64,000 bases of DNA, from contig CAVRDP010000007.1 of NCBI GenBank assembly GCA_963719885.1, positions 248,001 to 312,000 on the forward strand. The letters are read 5' to 3'. Numbering within the stretch: the first letter of the stretch is position 1; the number at the start of each line of letters is the position of its first letter. Both the position numbers and the translations under genes were made by a program. Shown here in pieces: positions 44,768 to 54,910 of this stretch. A model generated the notes under the pieces. The model was not told where the DNA came from and did not search any database. It saw nothing but the letters and a program-made list of their open reading frames with translations. This DNA comes from JANXQG01 sp963719885 (GTDB lineage Bacteria; Planctomycetota; Planctomycetia; Pirellulales; Thermoguttaceae).

Positions 44768-47463
44768 ATGGGCCTGACCCAGGAAGAGATCCGCTTGCGG
44801 CAGTCGCACGATCGAACCGCCAACTGGCAGCGTTGGGGACCCTATCTGTCCGAGCGGCAATGGGGCACGGTCCGCGAAGATTACTCCGAGTCGGGAGATG
44901 CCTGGCGCTATTTTCCCCACGATCACGCCCGCAGCCGCGCCTACCGTTGGGGCGAGGACGGCCTCTTGGGGATCTGCGACCGCGAGTGCCGCTTGTGTTT
45001 CGCCCTGGCGCTTTGGAACGGGCGGGACCCGATCCTCAAAGAGCGGCTCTTCGGACTGGCCGGCCCCGAAGGAAATCACGGCGAGGACGTGAAGGAGTGC
45101 TACTATTACCTCGACAGCACGCCCACGCACTCCTACATGAAGGCGCTCTACAAATATCCGCAAGCGGAATATCCGTACACGCGGCTCGTCGCAGAGAACC
45201 AACGTCGCAACAAGCAGGATGCGGAATTCGAGTTGGTCGATACGGGAGCGTTCGACGAGAATCGCTATTTCGACGTGTTCGCCGAGTACGCCAAGGCATC
45301 GCCCGACGATATCCTGATCCGGATTACGGTTGCCAACCGTGGTCTGGATGAGGCCGTGTTGCATCTCCTTCCCACCCTCTGGTTCCGCAACACATGGTCG
45401 TGGGGCTGCATCCACGAAGGCTGCGAGGTCAAGCCGCGGATCGCAGCGGACGGCGCCCGCGGGGTAGCGGCGGAACACGTAACGCTGGGGCAGTTCCGGC
45501 TTCTGGCCGATGTCGGTCCCGAAGGGGGGCTGCCGACGTGGCTTTTCACGGACAACGAAACCAATACCGAGCGGCTCTATGCAGCAGATAGCGATTCCCG
45601 ATATTTCAAGGACGCCTTTCACGAGTATCTGGTCGGCGGCAACCGGAGCGCGGTCAATCCGTCTGAGTTCGGCACGAAGGCGGCGGCCCACTACCAACTC
45701 CAGGTAGCGGCCAGCGGTGAAATCGCCATCTGTTTGCGGCTTGTTTCCACGGAGCAGTGTCCGGAAGAACCGTTCGACGCTGCGTTTTCACAGCTTTTCA
45801 GTCAGCGCATTGAGGAGGCCGACGAGTTCTATGCGGCCCGGCTACCGCATTACGCGGAGCAATTCGCTGAGCAGCGGCGCGTCGCCGGGCAGGCCTATGC
45901 CGGGCTGTTATGGGGCAAGCAGTTCTATCATTATGCGGTTCGCGACTGGCTGGCCGGCGATCCCGAGATGCCGCCGCCCCCCGCCGCCCGCCGGCAGGGC
46001 CGCAATCACGACTGGCCCCACCTCTTCAATCGCGACGTGATCTCCATGCCGGACAAATGGGAGTATCCCTGGTATGCGGCCTGGGACCTGGCATTCCACA
46101 TGGTGGCCATGGCGCGGATCGACCCGGAATTTGCTAAGGCACAACTGGACCTGTTTTTGCGAGAGTGGTACATGCACCCCAACGGCCAGATGCCGGCCTA
46201 TGAATGGGATTTTTCCGACGTCAACCCGCCCGTACATGCCTGGGCCTGTTGGCGGGTTTATAAGATTGCGGCCTGCCGCGGTGGGCGGGATCGGCAGTTC
46301 TTGGCCCGCGTCTTCACCAAGCTCCTCCTCAATTTCACCTGGTGGGTCAATCGCAAGGATGCCCGCGGCTCCCACCTCTTTTCCGGCGGCTTCCTCGGCC
46401 TGGACAACATCGGCGTCTTCGACCGCTCGAAACCGCTGCCCGACGGCGGGCAGTTGGAGCAGGCCGACGGCACCGCGTGGATGGCATTTTACTGCGCGAC
46501 GATGCTCTCGATGGCATTGGAGTTGGCCCAGGACGACCCCACGTATGAGGACATTGCCTCGAAGTTCTTCGAGCACTTCGTCGATATCGCCAATGCCATG
46601 AACTGCCTGGGTTGCAACGGTCTCTGGAACGAGGCCGATGGGTTTTATTACGACCAGCTCATGGTCGATGGCCGGGCACTGTCGCTGCAAATCCGCTCGA
46701 TAGTCGGCATTATCCCCCTCTTTGCAGTAGAGATCCTTGAGGACGCCGTGATCCAGCACTCTCCGGATTCCACAAGCGGATGGAGTGGTTTTTGAAGAAT
46801 CGCTCCGACCTGGCGCGGCACATCACTTATATGCAAACGACGGACGGCGGGGTTGCCCACGGCCATCGCCTGCTGGCCATTCCTTCGCGCGAGCGCTTGG
46901 AGCGAGTGTTGCGTTACCTTCTGGACGAGAACGAGTTTCTCTCGCCCTATGGGATCCGCTCGCTATCGCGCGTCTACAAGGACCGGCCCTACCTGCTCCG
47001 GCTTTGCGGACAGGAGCAGCGGGTGGAGTACCTGCCCGGGGAGTCGAACTCCGGCCTCTTCGGCGGCAACTCGAATTGGCGCGGCCCGATCTGGGTGCCG
47101 GTCAACTACCTCCTGATCGAGTCCTTGGAGCGCTATCACCATTTCTATGGAGATGCGTTGCAGGTCGAATGTCCGACCGGTTCCGGGCGGATGCTGAACC
47201 TGAAGGAGGTGGCCTGCGAAATCATGCGGCGTCTGACCAGCCTCTTCCTGCCCGACTCCGCGGGCGGGCGTCCCTGCCATGGCGGCGATGGGCGCTATGC
47301 GGCAGACCCGTCATGGCGCGACCTCGTCTTGTTCTACGAATACTTCCATGGTGACAGCGGGCGCGGCCTGGGTGCCAGCCATCAGACCGGCTGGACAGCC
47401 CTGGTGGCGCGGCTGCTCGAAGACGTGTCTTGCCGGAAAGTCGTGGGATCGGCCGAAAAATGA
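44768..47463 (+). CDS. MGH1-like / GH63-type cytosolic glucosidase (one frameshift)
   Basis: This enzyme of about 897 aa begins EEIRLRQSHDRTANWQRWGP. The N-terminal beta-sandwich contains WGTVREDYSESGDAWRYFPH, and the (alpha/alpha)6 barrel contains LFNRDVISMPDKWEYPWYAA, WDLAFHMVAMARIDPEFAK and MPAYEWDFSDVNPPVHAWA. A shift near 46765 is needed to pass from LEDAVIQ to LSGFHKRMEWFLKNRSDL. The barrel then ends with GGNSNWRGPIWVPVNYLL, which carries a conserved acidic/aromatic sugar-site pattern. Relatives hydrolyse small glucosides or glucosylglycerate-like osmolytes, so it fits the preceding glycan genes. Starts 24 bp after the SDR gene. Confidence 0.82.
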
Positions 47464-48076
47464 CTTCTTAAACTGAAAACGCCACCACCGACCCTGCGTC
47501 TAATGGGCATGGATCAATTTGCCAGCCTGTAAGGTAACACTGTAGGGATCGCCCTCCGTGGCGTTCCGCTGGTCACGGAAGGCCTTGATCGTAAGCTTGC
47601 CAACTGCTGTCACCGCTAGCGGATAGGGATGACATGAGACCCGGCCCCATCGGTTGCTAGCGGTTGGAAAAGTCATGATCGAGGCCCTGGTAAGGCCAGC
47701 GGCCTTCCGCCGGGTCTGTAACCTCCCTTGCCCTTGTGATTAACGGATTTTCTTTTGATTACCGGGGCGCGCTTGCGCTCCGTTTCAAAAAACGGTGAAG
47801 TAGGGGTGACAGGTTTTCGATGTCCCGCTTCATTTTTTGCAACACGTGGGAGGCACGCGGGGAACTTTTCGCTGGTTTTTTGGGGCGTTCCGGAACCGCG
47901 GCCGGAATAACTCTGCCCGGCCTGTATGCAAACTTTGCAACAACCTGTTGCATCCGCACTTTACCACCCATAGGGATAAGTTCAAAAATAATTCCGAGCG
48001 ACGAGCCGGACCTTGATCATAAGTTTGCGCACTGATGACATTGCCAGCAGTTGGCAAGGTTATGGGTCGAGAAAGA

Positions 48077-48149
48077 GGGTCGGAAGTCGTTGTTCTGCGA
48101 GTCGGCGTCCCTTCAGAATGAAAAGCCGTCCAAGAACGACTCCCGACCC
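48077..48149. ncRNA. Candidate structured RNA (long hairpin)
   Basis: GGGTCGGAAGTCGTTGTTCT (48077-48096) pairs with AGAACGACTCCCGACCC (48133-48149) over about 16 base pairs with two bulges. An inner CGGC/GCCG stem lies in the loop and a CCCC-TCAA-GGGG hairpin follows. It is not near a gene start and lacks a T-run. Which strand is transcribed is unknown. Confidence 0.35.
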
Positions 48150-48494
48150 CTCAAGGGGATAGTTTACCGCCGAGGAAGGGCTGCTTCAACGGGGGCGGCA
48201 AGCGAAAGACCGCCGCCGCTAAGCCTATAGCCGATGAATTCGTGGCCACGGCCATGCTCCTGGTTACTCGATTCTCCCTCCCGTCTCCCTCCATCGGGGC
48301 GCGGGGCGAATTTCGGAGAATTTATGAGCGGCCGATTTCGCAGTGTTTGGCATCGGCCGCAGGTGGCAGGTGCGTCCTCGGCAGGATTGGCGGTCGGCCA
48401 GCTCCCCCATCGGCTCTATTGCGCCGGCCGGCAGAACATCTTCCCGGTCTCACGGGCTTCCGATTAGTTCACGCTGGCATTGTCTGCTTCCCAC

Positions 48495-48710
48495 TTCCAA
48501 CCCCATCCCTACAGGACATGGCAATGGGTAGTTTTGCCGAAAATTGTGGTGGGCCGAATTTTCAGCTTCCAACGCCACCCCTATAGGACATGGCAATAGG
48601 GAGTTTTTGCCAGAATTTTGAGGCGAGTTTTCCGCCCTCCTGCCCCGCCCTGCTCATTGGGTATAGCAATGGGGAGTTTTCGCCTAAAAGGTTGAGGGCC
48701 GCAATTTCGC
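48495..48710. repeat. Three imperfect tandem repeats of about 72 bp
   Basis: The core CATGGCAAT-GGG-AGTTTT-GCC recurs with its CAAT at 48522, 48594 and 48667, a period of 72-73 bp, each followed by a purine-rich AAATTG..GGGCCG-type segment. The third copy is the most diverged. Short reading frames begin in the copies (ATGGCAATAGG...), but none is convincing. Confidence 0.6.
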
Positions 48711-48748
48711 ATCCGGCGCGTTTTACCCCTTTCAAAGGAGATGAGATC

Positions 48749-48871
48749 ATGTCCGTCCCCACGGTGTTCGAATGGCTGTCCCCTGTTCAGGGCAAGGCCG
48801 CTATCGACAATCCCACCAATTGTGGCATCTTCCGTGCCTTCTATAGTGCCGCGTCCATGTTCTTCCAGTAA
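48749..48871 (+). CDS. Small hypothetical protein (40 aa)
   Basis: An excellent ribosome binding site, AAAGGAG 8 nt before ATG 48749, precedes a 40-codon ORF (MSVPTVFEWLSPVQGKAAID, ending AASMFFQ). The sequence has no recognisable domain or signal peptide. It follows the tandem repeats and precedes another small gene on the same strand. The ribosome binding site is the main support. Confidence 0.45.
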   Translation: MSVPTVFEWLSPVQGKAAIDNPTNCGIFRAFYSAASMFFQ

Positions 48872-48952
48872 CTGAAGGCCAAGCAGTAGTGTTTCGCGGT
48901 GTCGCAACAGCGCGGAAAGAACACCCTTCACCACGATTCGAGGAGAACCCCC

Positions 48953-49198
48953 ATGCCCAGCGAGAAATACGAGGCCATGCGCCTCCAGACCCAACGGAAG
49001 CTCGACCAACTGGTGATGCACCTGGACGCCAAGGAGCCGCGCGCGATCAAGGAGTCGCGGGCGATCCTGGCGAAGATTGTCATCGACGGCAGCCCGCTCT
49101 TATTGGCCGATGTGCTGCGGGGGATGATCGGACGACTCGATGGGATGCAAGAGGCGATCGAAATTCGCCATCGGAGTATGAACCGCCGCCGAGCGTGA
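48953..49198 (+). CDS. Small helical hypothetical protein (81 aa)
   Basis: ATG 48953 (MPSEKYEAMRLQTQRKLDQL) has GAGGAGA about 6 nt upstream. The protein is charged and helical (AIKESRAILAKIVIDGSPLL, then MIGRLDGMQEAIEIRHRSM), with no known motif. It may belong to a phage-like or mobile remnant, given the gene-poor surroundings, but that is speculation. The following ~270 bp hold no gene I can support. Confidence 0.5.
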   Translation: MPSEKYEAMRLQTQRKLDQLVMHLDAKEPRAIKESRAILAKIVIDGSPLLLADVLRGMIGRLDGMQEAIEIRHRSMNRRRA

Positions 49199-49470
49199 TC
49201 CAATCACGCGACGCCGCGCTGTGGGCAGGATCTCACGGCGCGGCAGGCGATCAATGCGGCCGACGCCTTCCGACTTTCTGATCGGTCGCGCTTATGGGAG
49301 GTGGACGGCCTGCGTGCTGCTCACCCTCGGCCGCCAAATCGGCGAGGAACGGGTCCGGTCTGCGCGTTTGCGCCGGCGGCCGAGACCCAAATCGAGAATC
49401 CGAATACCGAGTCTCGGTGCGCGCACAGATAAAACCTTACCTTTTTTCGTTTCCCAATCGGAGGATCAAA

Positions 49471-50427
49471 ATGTTTTCCAAAATTTTCAAAACTCTGCCG
49501 GTGTCGTTTGTCGTCGCCTTCCTGTTGTCCGTTTCCCCGCTCTTGGCCCAGGCGCCGGCGATCGAGGTCCACTTCAGCCCGAAAGGCGGGTGCGAGGCCG
49601 TGATCGTCCGTGCGATCGAACACGCCGAGAAGTATTCCGACAACTGGAAAACCGAAAAAGAACACTGCCGCGAATATCGCGCTACGGTGTCGCAAGCTCG
49701 TGACCCGTACCTGCCCGACCCGAATCTCACGCCCGGCAAGGTAAGGTCTGGCTGGACGCTGGCGATGACTGAGGCAAAGGGTGGCACCCAACAGTACCGC
49801 CGCGTACCCGTGAAACTCAAACGGGACGTCTGGCATAACTACGGATACGATACGACGGTTGGATCATACGATGCCCATCGCAAAGACTATGAGTTTGACC
49901 ACCTGATACCAAACTGCTTGGGCGGTGCCAGCGTAAAAGAGAACATCTGGCCGCAACCTCTCACCGGCCCCTGGAATGCCCACGACAAGGACAAGCTCGA
50001 GCGCTACGTCAGGTTGCAGGTCCTTCACCACAAGATCACGCTCGAACAAGCACAGGGCATGTTTACGCCGAACTGGATCGAGACCTATGAGGCTCAATTC
50101 GGGCCAAAGCCCGACGCCCCGGCACTGCCCCGCCGCATTACGCCCCCACGCGCGCCGCGCCGGCTCGCTGACGACGGCAGGCGCGGCCGCAATCTGGAGA
50201 GGCATCTTGCCGGAGTTTCGCTGGCATCCGTGCCGGGGAGTCGAAGACCTCCGGCCACCGCGCGAGAAGGGCAGGAGGGGACGCCGGCCATGGCCCGCGT
50301 CCCCTCCTGGCCCTCTCTATTCCGCGCCTGCCCCCTGATTGACCAGTCTTCTCCATGGTATAATCGGTCGTCTGAACAGAAATCAAATTTCCTATCAGTT
50401 ATTCCAGGGAGAATTGTAAGAGGTTAA
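49471..50427 (+). CDS. Secreted HNH-nuclease-like protein
   Basis: ATG 49471 has GGAGG 6 nt upstream and starts a signal peptide (MFSKIFKTLPVSFVVAFLLS, then VSPLLAQAPA). The core has YLPDPNLTPGKVRSGWTLAM, VPVKLKRDVWHNYGYD, and DYEFDHLIPNCLGGASVKEN followed by IWPQP and DKDKLERYVRLQVLHHKI. The DHLIP..LGG...N.WPQ..KD.LE pattern is that of small HNH-type nucleases with a beta-beta-alpha metal site; the DH histidine and the Asn are in place. The last ~100 codons (after YEAQFGPKP) are Pro/Arg-rich and unlike the family, so the true end may lie near 50110 or the frame may be shifted. The tail region contains the TIR gene promoter. Confidence 0.65.
   Translation: MFSKIFKTLPVSFVVAFLLSVSPLLAQAPAIEVHFSPKGGCEAVIVRAIEHAEKYSDNWKTEKEHCREYRATVSQARDPYLPDPNLTPGKVRSGWTLAMTEAKGGTQQYRRVPVKLKRDVWHNYGYDTTVGSYDAHRKDYEFDHLIPNCLGGASVKENIWPQPLTGPWNAHDKDKLERYVRLQVLHHKITLEQAQGMFTPNWIETYEAQFGPKPDAPALPRRITPPRAPRRLADDGRRGRNLERHLAGVSLASVPGSRRPPATAREGQEGTPAMARVPSWPSLFRACPLIDQSSPWYNRSSEQKSNFLSVIPGRIVRG
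50339..50364 (+). promoter_or_regulatory. Extended -10 promoter of the TIR gene
   Basis: TGGTATAAT (50356-50364) is an extended -10 element 67 bp before the TIR start. TTGACC lies only 14 bp upstream of the -10, too close for a standard -35, so the extended -10 is the better support. Confidence 0.5.
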
Positions 50428-50431
50428 TGAA

Positions 50432-50962
50432 ATGAAAAAGGCTCTGGTGTTCATCTCGCACATTACCACGGAAAAGGAAATTGCCATTGCCCTCAAAGTG
50501 CTTGTTGAGCAAGCCTTTCTGGGAATGGTTGATGTATTCGTTTCATCCGATCCGAACAGTATCCCAATGGGCGGACGATGGCTCGACAGCATCACCGATG
50601 GCTTAAAAAGGTGCGATATTGAAATCGTACTTGCGAGTCCTGAATCAGTTACTCGCCGCTGGATAAACTTTGAAGCTGGTGCGGCTTGGATCCGTGACAT
50701 TCCCGTTGTCCCGCTCTGCCATTCTGGAATGACGCCGTCGGCACTGCCTGCACCCCTGAGTAGCCTTAATGCAGGTTTGGCGACGGAAGAAATAGACTTG
50801 GAGCAGGTGTTCGTCGTCATTGCAAACGCGATCGGCTGCACCCTGCCTGAAGTCAAGTACACGGTATTTACAGAAAGGGTTAGGTCGTTTGAAATAGTGT
50901 CCGACCTGATTCTGGGAATGTCCGAAAAGTCGCCGGCTGGGGAGAGCATGGTCACACTCTAA
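50432..50962 (+). CDS. Stand-alone TIR-domain protein
   Basis: This 176-aa protein is essentially one TIR domain. ALVFISHITTEKEIAIALK (strand A and helix A), VDVFVSSDPNSIPMGGRWLD (strand B and BB loop), DIEIVLASPESV and RRWINFEAGAAW are visible. Glu81 of that last motif is at the place of the NADase catalytic glutamate, and VVPLCHSGM follows. Bacterial TIR proteins cleave NAD+ or make signalling nucleotides in anti-phage defence. No partner (such as a SLOG, STING or SIR2 protein) is adjacent. The gene is visibly AT-richer than its neighbours, which suggests transfer. AGAGG 9 nt before the ATG fits a start. Confidence 0.82.
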   Translation: MKKALVFISHITTEKEIAIALKVLVEQAFLGMVDVFVSSDPNSIPMGGRWLDSITDGLKRCDIEIVLASPESVTRRWINFEAGAAWIRDIPVVPLCHSGMTPSALPAPLSSLNAGLATEEIDLEQVFVVIANAIGCTLPEVKYTVFTERVRSFEIVSDLILGMSEKSPAGESMVTL

Positions 50963-51033
50963 GATTCAACTCTTGGAAAGAGTTGGCTTTTAAGGTCTGA
51001 CCCGGCCGCCCAACGACTGTGTCAGGCCTCCAG

Positions 51034-53349
51034 CTATTTTTCAAACTCTTCCAGCAGCCAGCGGCAATTGATCACTTTCTCCGCCAGGTCCAGCGGGACG
51101 TAGAAATACTGATTGGCGGCCTCGAAGCCTATCCGCGAATCCTCCTGCACCAGCGGGAACAACCGGCGCACCAAGGCGATCTCGGATTTCAGGCTGCTCC
51201 GCACGACCTCCAGCAGGTGCCGCCGCTGCTGGGCCGAAAAGCGCCTTCGACCGGTCTGCAAGGGCGTCGCGGGCGGCAACGTACCGCACCTGGTTGACCA
51301 CCGATTGAAAATGGATGGCCGCCACGCGGGCAAAGCGCAGCTCTGCCTGCGCCTCGTCCCGCCGCTCGGCAGGCGCCTTCCGCACCGCCGCCTCAAGATC
51401 GGCAGTGCCCGCCTGCCAGCCCTGGGCAACTTTTTCGAACTGCGTCGCCAGTATGTCCGCCGGATATGGCCCGCGCCATGATTTCAGGTCGTCGTAGGGG
51501 ATCCCCGTCATGGTGGCGGCATAGCCGATCTTCTCCCGGTAGAGCAGATTGGCCGGACCGACGTGGACCGGGCATTCGTACAGTACCTGACAGGCAAACG
51601 GATATTGCTGAAACGCCGTGCTGAATGCGGTCCATGCCTTTCGCGCCAAAGGTGCACCCTCAATCCCGTAGTGCTCGGCGGCCAGGGCGTCCAGCACATC
51701 GTCGACGCCGGGGGTCGGCTGCGCGCGGAAGCGCGCGGCGATCTCCAGGTTCGGCGACGGATATCCACCCAGGCTCCAACTCATCATCATGCCGTTCACA
51801 CCGGCGGAGGCCAGATCGTGACAGTGCCTGGCCACCAGGTCCATGACCGGCAGGTAGGGCACGGTGGACAGCTCCCAGGTGTTGTTGAGCGCCACCTTGG
51901 CGACGGTCTTCAGCCCGGCCTGTTCGGCCTCTTTCCAGCGCTGCTGGCGCGCAGGCCCGGACCCACGGCCGATAGCGAATACTCGCCCACCGATGTGCGT
52001 ACGCCACCGCGGTCGATGGGGATCGCCCATTCGCTGACCGACATGAACCACGTCGATTTGGGCAGCCGCGCAATGATTTGCGATACGCCGTCGTCGCGCC
52101 ATCCCCAATCCCAGGCGATCATCTTGGCCTTGCGACTGCCGCGTTGCACGCCCTCGGCGATCGTGGTGTTGACCTCGGCAATGATTTCTGCGTCGCTGCG
52201 GCCCCGGCAATGTGGGCATTGCCGCCACTGCCCGTGCAACGCGCAATTTGTCAGGTTCTCCGAGGCGGTGATGGTAAACACGCCCGCCAGACCTGGCACC
52301 TGGCTGAAGACGTACGCCAGGGCGTCGCTCATCCAACGGCGGACCGCCGGATGCGAGGTACACAGGGCAGTTAGGTCGCCCTCGCGAACGCCGGCCATCT
52401 CCGGGCGGTCCTGGAAGAACGCGGTGGGCATGGCCCGCGGCTCGTTCAGGTAAAGGTAGACGCCGACACCGTATTTCCTCGCCCGCCCCACCAAGGCCCG
52501 AAGGTTGGCCATGCGCCTCTCGTAGCCGGTGCCGAACTCAGGGAAGGCGGTCCCGCCGGGCGCAGGTCGCGGAGCACAACGGTGCAGCCAAACGCCGTTG
52601 ACGCCCAAGGCCGAAAGCCGTTGCAGCAGTCGTTCGGGAAAAGGATCCAGTTCGGGCTTGGAAAGCGAGTCACCGTAGACCGCCGAATAGGAGTAGATGA
52701 AGCGCAGTGACAGCGGTTCCCGGTCACCTGTTGCGGGCAAGGCGGGCGCAGAAGAGCCCACGGCCGGTGTACTGAAGCACTGCAAGAAGCCGAAACGCGG
52801 TTCTTCCGGCCGCCGAATGGCGTCGCCGAACTCCTCTTCGACAACCCGCTTGATCCGCGCCGCCCGATCGCGGGCCGCCGCGTCCGGGGCAACGTAGCGC
52901 AGAAGCTCGCACTTGGGTTTCAGGTTGCCGAGCTTGATCCACAAAAAATCGTCCTCGCGCAGGGAAAACGCCAGTTGTTCCGGCGTCATTTCCAGCAACT
53001 CCAGCAACTGGTCGTAGGGCAAGAGGTGCCAATTGCGGCGGATGAGCGTGATGTAGCCGCGCAACTTCTGCTGGGCCGGAACCGCAGCGGCAGGTGGCAA
53101 TCCCATCGATTCCGCCACGGCGCTGATGTCGCCGGCCGAAGCCCCCAAGAGCTTCGCCATTTTGTCCGGCGACACCAGGTTCCAGTTACGCCACACGAAC
53201 TCATGCATCCGGTCGGGAAAGTGGCGGGCCGCGATCGGCGCGGGAGAGGGCCCTTGCGGCATGGCGGCTTTCCCGGCAACGCCGTGGCCGATCCCAGAAG
53301 AGACGATGGTACACAGACACGCCGCGCGGAACAGGGTTCCTGAGGCCAT
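51034..53349 (-). CDS. Secreted TIM-barrel glycosidase-like protein (two frameshifts)
   Basis: ATG 53349 starts MASGTLFRAACLCTIVSSGI, a possible signal peptide. A helical N-terminal part (NLVSPDKMAKLLGASAGDIS) is followed by a barrel with LRFIYSYSAVYGDSLSKPEL, ALGVNGVWLHRCAPRPAPGG, KYGVGVYLYLNEPRAMPTAF and GVFTITASENLTNC. A CPHCRGRS motif and the IAWDWGWRDDGVS strand follow. Shifts near 51960 and 51260 lead on to LKTVAKVALNNTWELSTVPY and finally ALVRRLFPLVQEDSRIGFEA and LLEEFEK. The NEPR and WDWGW segments look like sugar-site strands of a GH20/GH10-like barrel, but I cannot name a family. It stands alone. Confidence 0.6.
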
Positions 53350-53612
53350 GGTCCTTCTCCTTTTCAGACTGGTGGGTTACAACATCTGGATTTGGTCGAA
53401 TCGGATCGCCTCGGCGGTCATCCACGGGGTGCGGCCCGTCGCTGATGCCGATCATTATAGCCAACAAGATATACCGAACCACAGAGGTCGACGCCTGGGT
53501 CCGCGACGCAAACCGGCCCTAATCGGCCCACAATCGGTTAACGCCTTATATACATGCGATCCGACATCCATTAGACTAAATGACCGGTTAGTCGATCAAG
53601 GAGTTTCCAAGC

Positions 53613-54896
53613 GTGTCGCGTAATGCAAGCAAGTTTGCCTTTTCCCGCGCCCTGCGGGTCATGCCGGGCGGCGTCAACAGCCCCGCACGGGCCTTCGGCG
53701 GTGTCGGTGGTGAGCCAATTTTCATTCAACAGGCCGATGGTCCTTGGCTGGTGGACATCGACGGCAACCATTACCTGGACTACATCGGGTCCTGGGGACC
53801 GATGATCCTCGGCCATTGCCATCCGGCGGTCACCGCCGCTTTGCAGGCCGCTGTCCTCCGCGGCACGAGCTACGGGGCCCCGACCTTGCAGGAAACCGAA
53901 CTGGCCGAACTGATCATCGAGGCCGTGCCTTCCGTGGAAAAAGTGCGGTTGGTCAACTCGGGCACCGAAGCCACGATGAGCGCCATTCGATTGGCCCGCG
54001 GTTATACCGGTCGCCCGATCGTGATCAAGTTCGCGGGAAACTACCACGGCCACGTCGATAGCCTGTTGGTGGCCGCCGGCAGCGCGGCCGCGACCTTGGG
54101 CGTGCCGAACTCGCCCGGAGTAACGGAAGGCACGGCACGCGACACGCTGGTCCTCCCCTACAACGATCCGGCGGCCCTGGAAGATGCCTTTGCCCGCGTG
54201 GGAGACCGCGTAGCTGGTGTGATTTTCGAGCCTGTCGTGGGGAACATGGGCTGCGTCGTGCCGTCAGAGGCATTCCGCTTTGCACTTCGCGACCTCACCT
54301 CTCGTTACGGGGCACTCTTGATCTGCGATGAAGTCATGACCGGGTTCCGCGTGGCCTACGGCGGCGCCCAGTCGCTTTGGCAAATTAAGCCCGACCTGAC
54401 GACCCTGGGCAAAGTGATCGGCGGCGGGCTACCCGTCGGCGCCTACGGGGGAGCAGCGAAGATCATGGATCACGTGCTGCCCGCCGGCAAGGTCTTTCAG
54501 GCAGGCACGCTCAGCGGCAACCCCCTGGCCACTGCGGCCGGCATCGCCACTCTGAAAGTGCTCCGCGACAGCGATGCGTACTCTCGCCTGGAACATTCCG
54601 CAAGCCGACTGGCCGAAGGTTTTGCCGAGGCGGCCCGGACGGCGAAGATTCCCCACACGGTGGCCCGCGTGGGTTCGATGATGACGCTCTTTTTCAATCC
54701 GCATCCCGTGACCGATTGGAGCGTGGCGGCCCGCAGCGACACGCAGCAGTACGCCAGATTCTTCTGGGGCATGCTCGATCGCGGCATTTACCTGCCTTGC
54801 AGCCAGTTCGAGGCGTTATTCGTCTCGACGGCGCACAGCGTCGAACAGATTGAAACCACGATTGCGGCGGCCGGTGAGACGCTTGGCAGATTGTAG
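53613..54896 (+). CDS. hemL: Glutamate-1-semialdehyde 2,1-aminomutase
   Basis: HemL converts glutamate-1-semialdehyde to 5-aminolevulinate in the C5 haem pathway, with PLP. It has 427 aa, starting at GTG 53613 (AAGGAG 9 nt upstream). Seen are RVMPGGVNSPARAFGGVGGE, VNSGTEATMSAIRLARGYTG, KFAGNYHGHVDSLLVAAGS, and the PLP lysine Lys267 in LTTLGKVIGGGLPVGAYGG. Also present are CDEVMTGFRVAYGGAQ and VGSMMTLFF. All hallmarks and the length are normal. It is monocistronic; hemA and other haem genes are not in the window. Confidence 0.95.
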   Translation: MSRNASKFAFSRALRVMPGGVNSPARAFGGVGGEPIFIQQADGPWLVDIDGNHYLDYIGSWGPMILGHCHPAVTAALQAAVLRGTSYGAPTLQETELAELIIEAVPSVEKVRLVNSGTEATMSAIRLARGYTGRPIVIKFAGNYHGHVDSLLVAAGSAAATLGVPNSPGVTEGTARDTLVLPYNDPAALEDAFARVGDRVAGVIFEPVVGNMGCVVPSEAFRFALRDLTSRYGALLICDEVMTGFRVAYGGAQSLWQIKPDLTTLGKVIGGGLPVGAYGGAAKIMDHVLPAGKVFQAGTLSGNPLATAAGIATLKVLRDSDAYSRLEHSASRLAEGFAEAARTAKIPHTVARVGSMMTLFFNPHPVTDWSVAARSDTQQYARFFWGMLDRGIYLPCSQFEALFVSTAHSVEQIETTIAAAGETLGRL

Positions 54897-54910
54897 GGCG
54901 GGCTTTAGCA

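Larger units (their letters stand above)
47464..48748. other. 1.28-kb gene-poor stretch
   Basis: I see no confident gene here. On the minus strand 47500-47608 reads GKLTIKAFRDQRNATEGDP and ends LQAGKLIHAH-stop, which looks like the degraded C-terminus of a protein. A 70-codon basic ORF (47759-47971, minus) and an ORF on the plus strand around 48160-48586 are possible but unsupported. GGCCTTGATCGTAAGCTTGCC (about 47581) and a similar GACCTTGATCATAAGTTTGC (about 48010) suggest duplicated debris. The stretch also holds the hairpin at 48077-48149 and the tandem repeats at 48495-48710. Confidence 0.5.

Noticed and set aside
48500..48710. 72-bp repeats as a CRISPR array
   Set aside because: Only three diverged units with no distinct spacer and repeat partition.
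50339..50364. TTGACC with TATAAT as a standard sigma-70 promoter
   Set aside because: The spacer is 14 bp, too short; only the extended -10 is kept.
49471..50962. HNH-like and TIR genes as one defence operon
   Set aside because: The HNH-like protein has a signal peptide, and the TIR gene has its own promoter and base composition.
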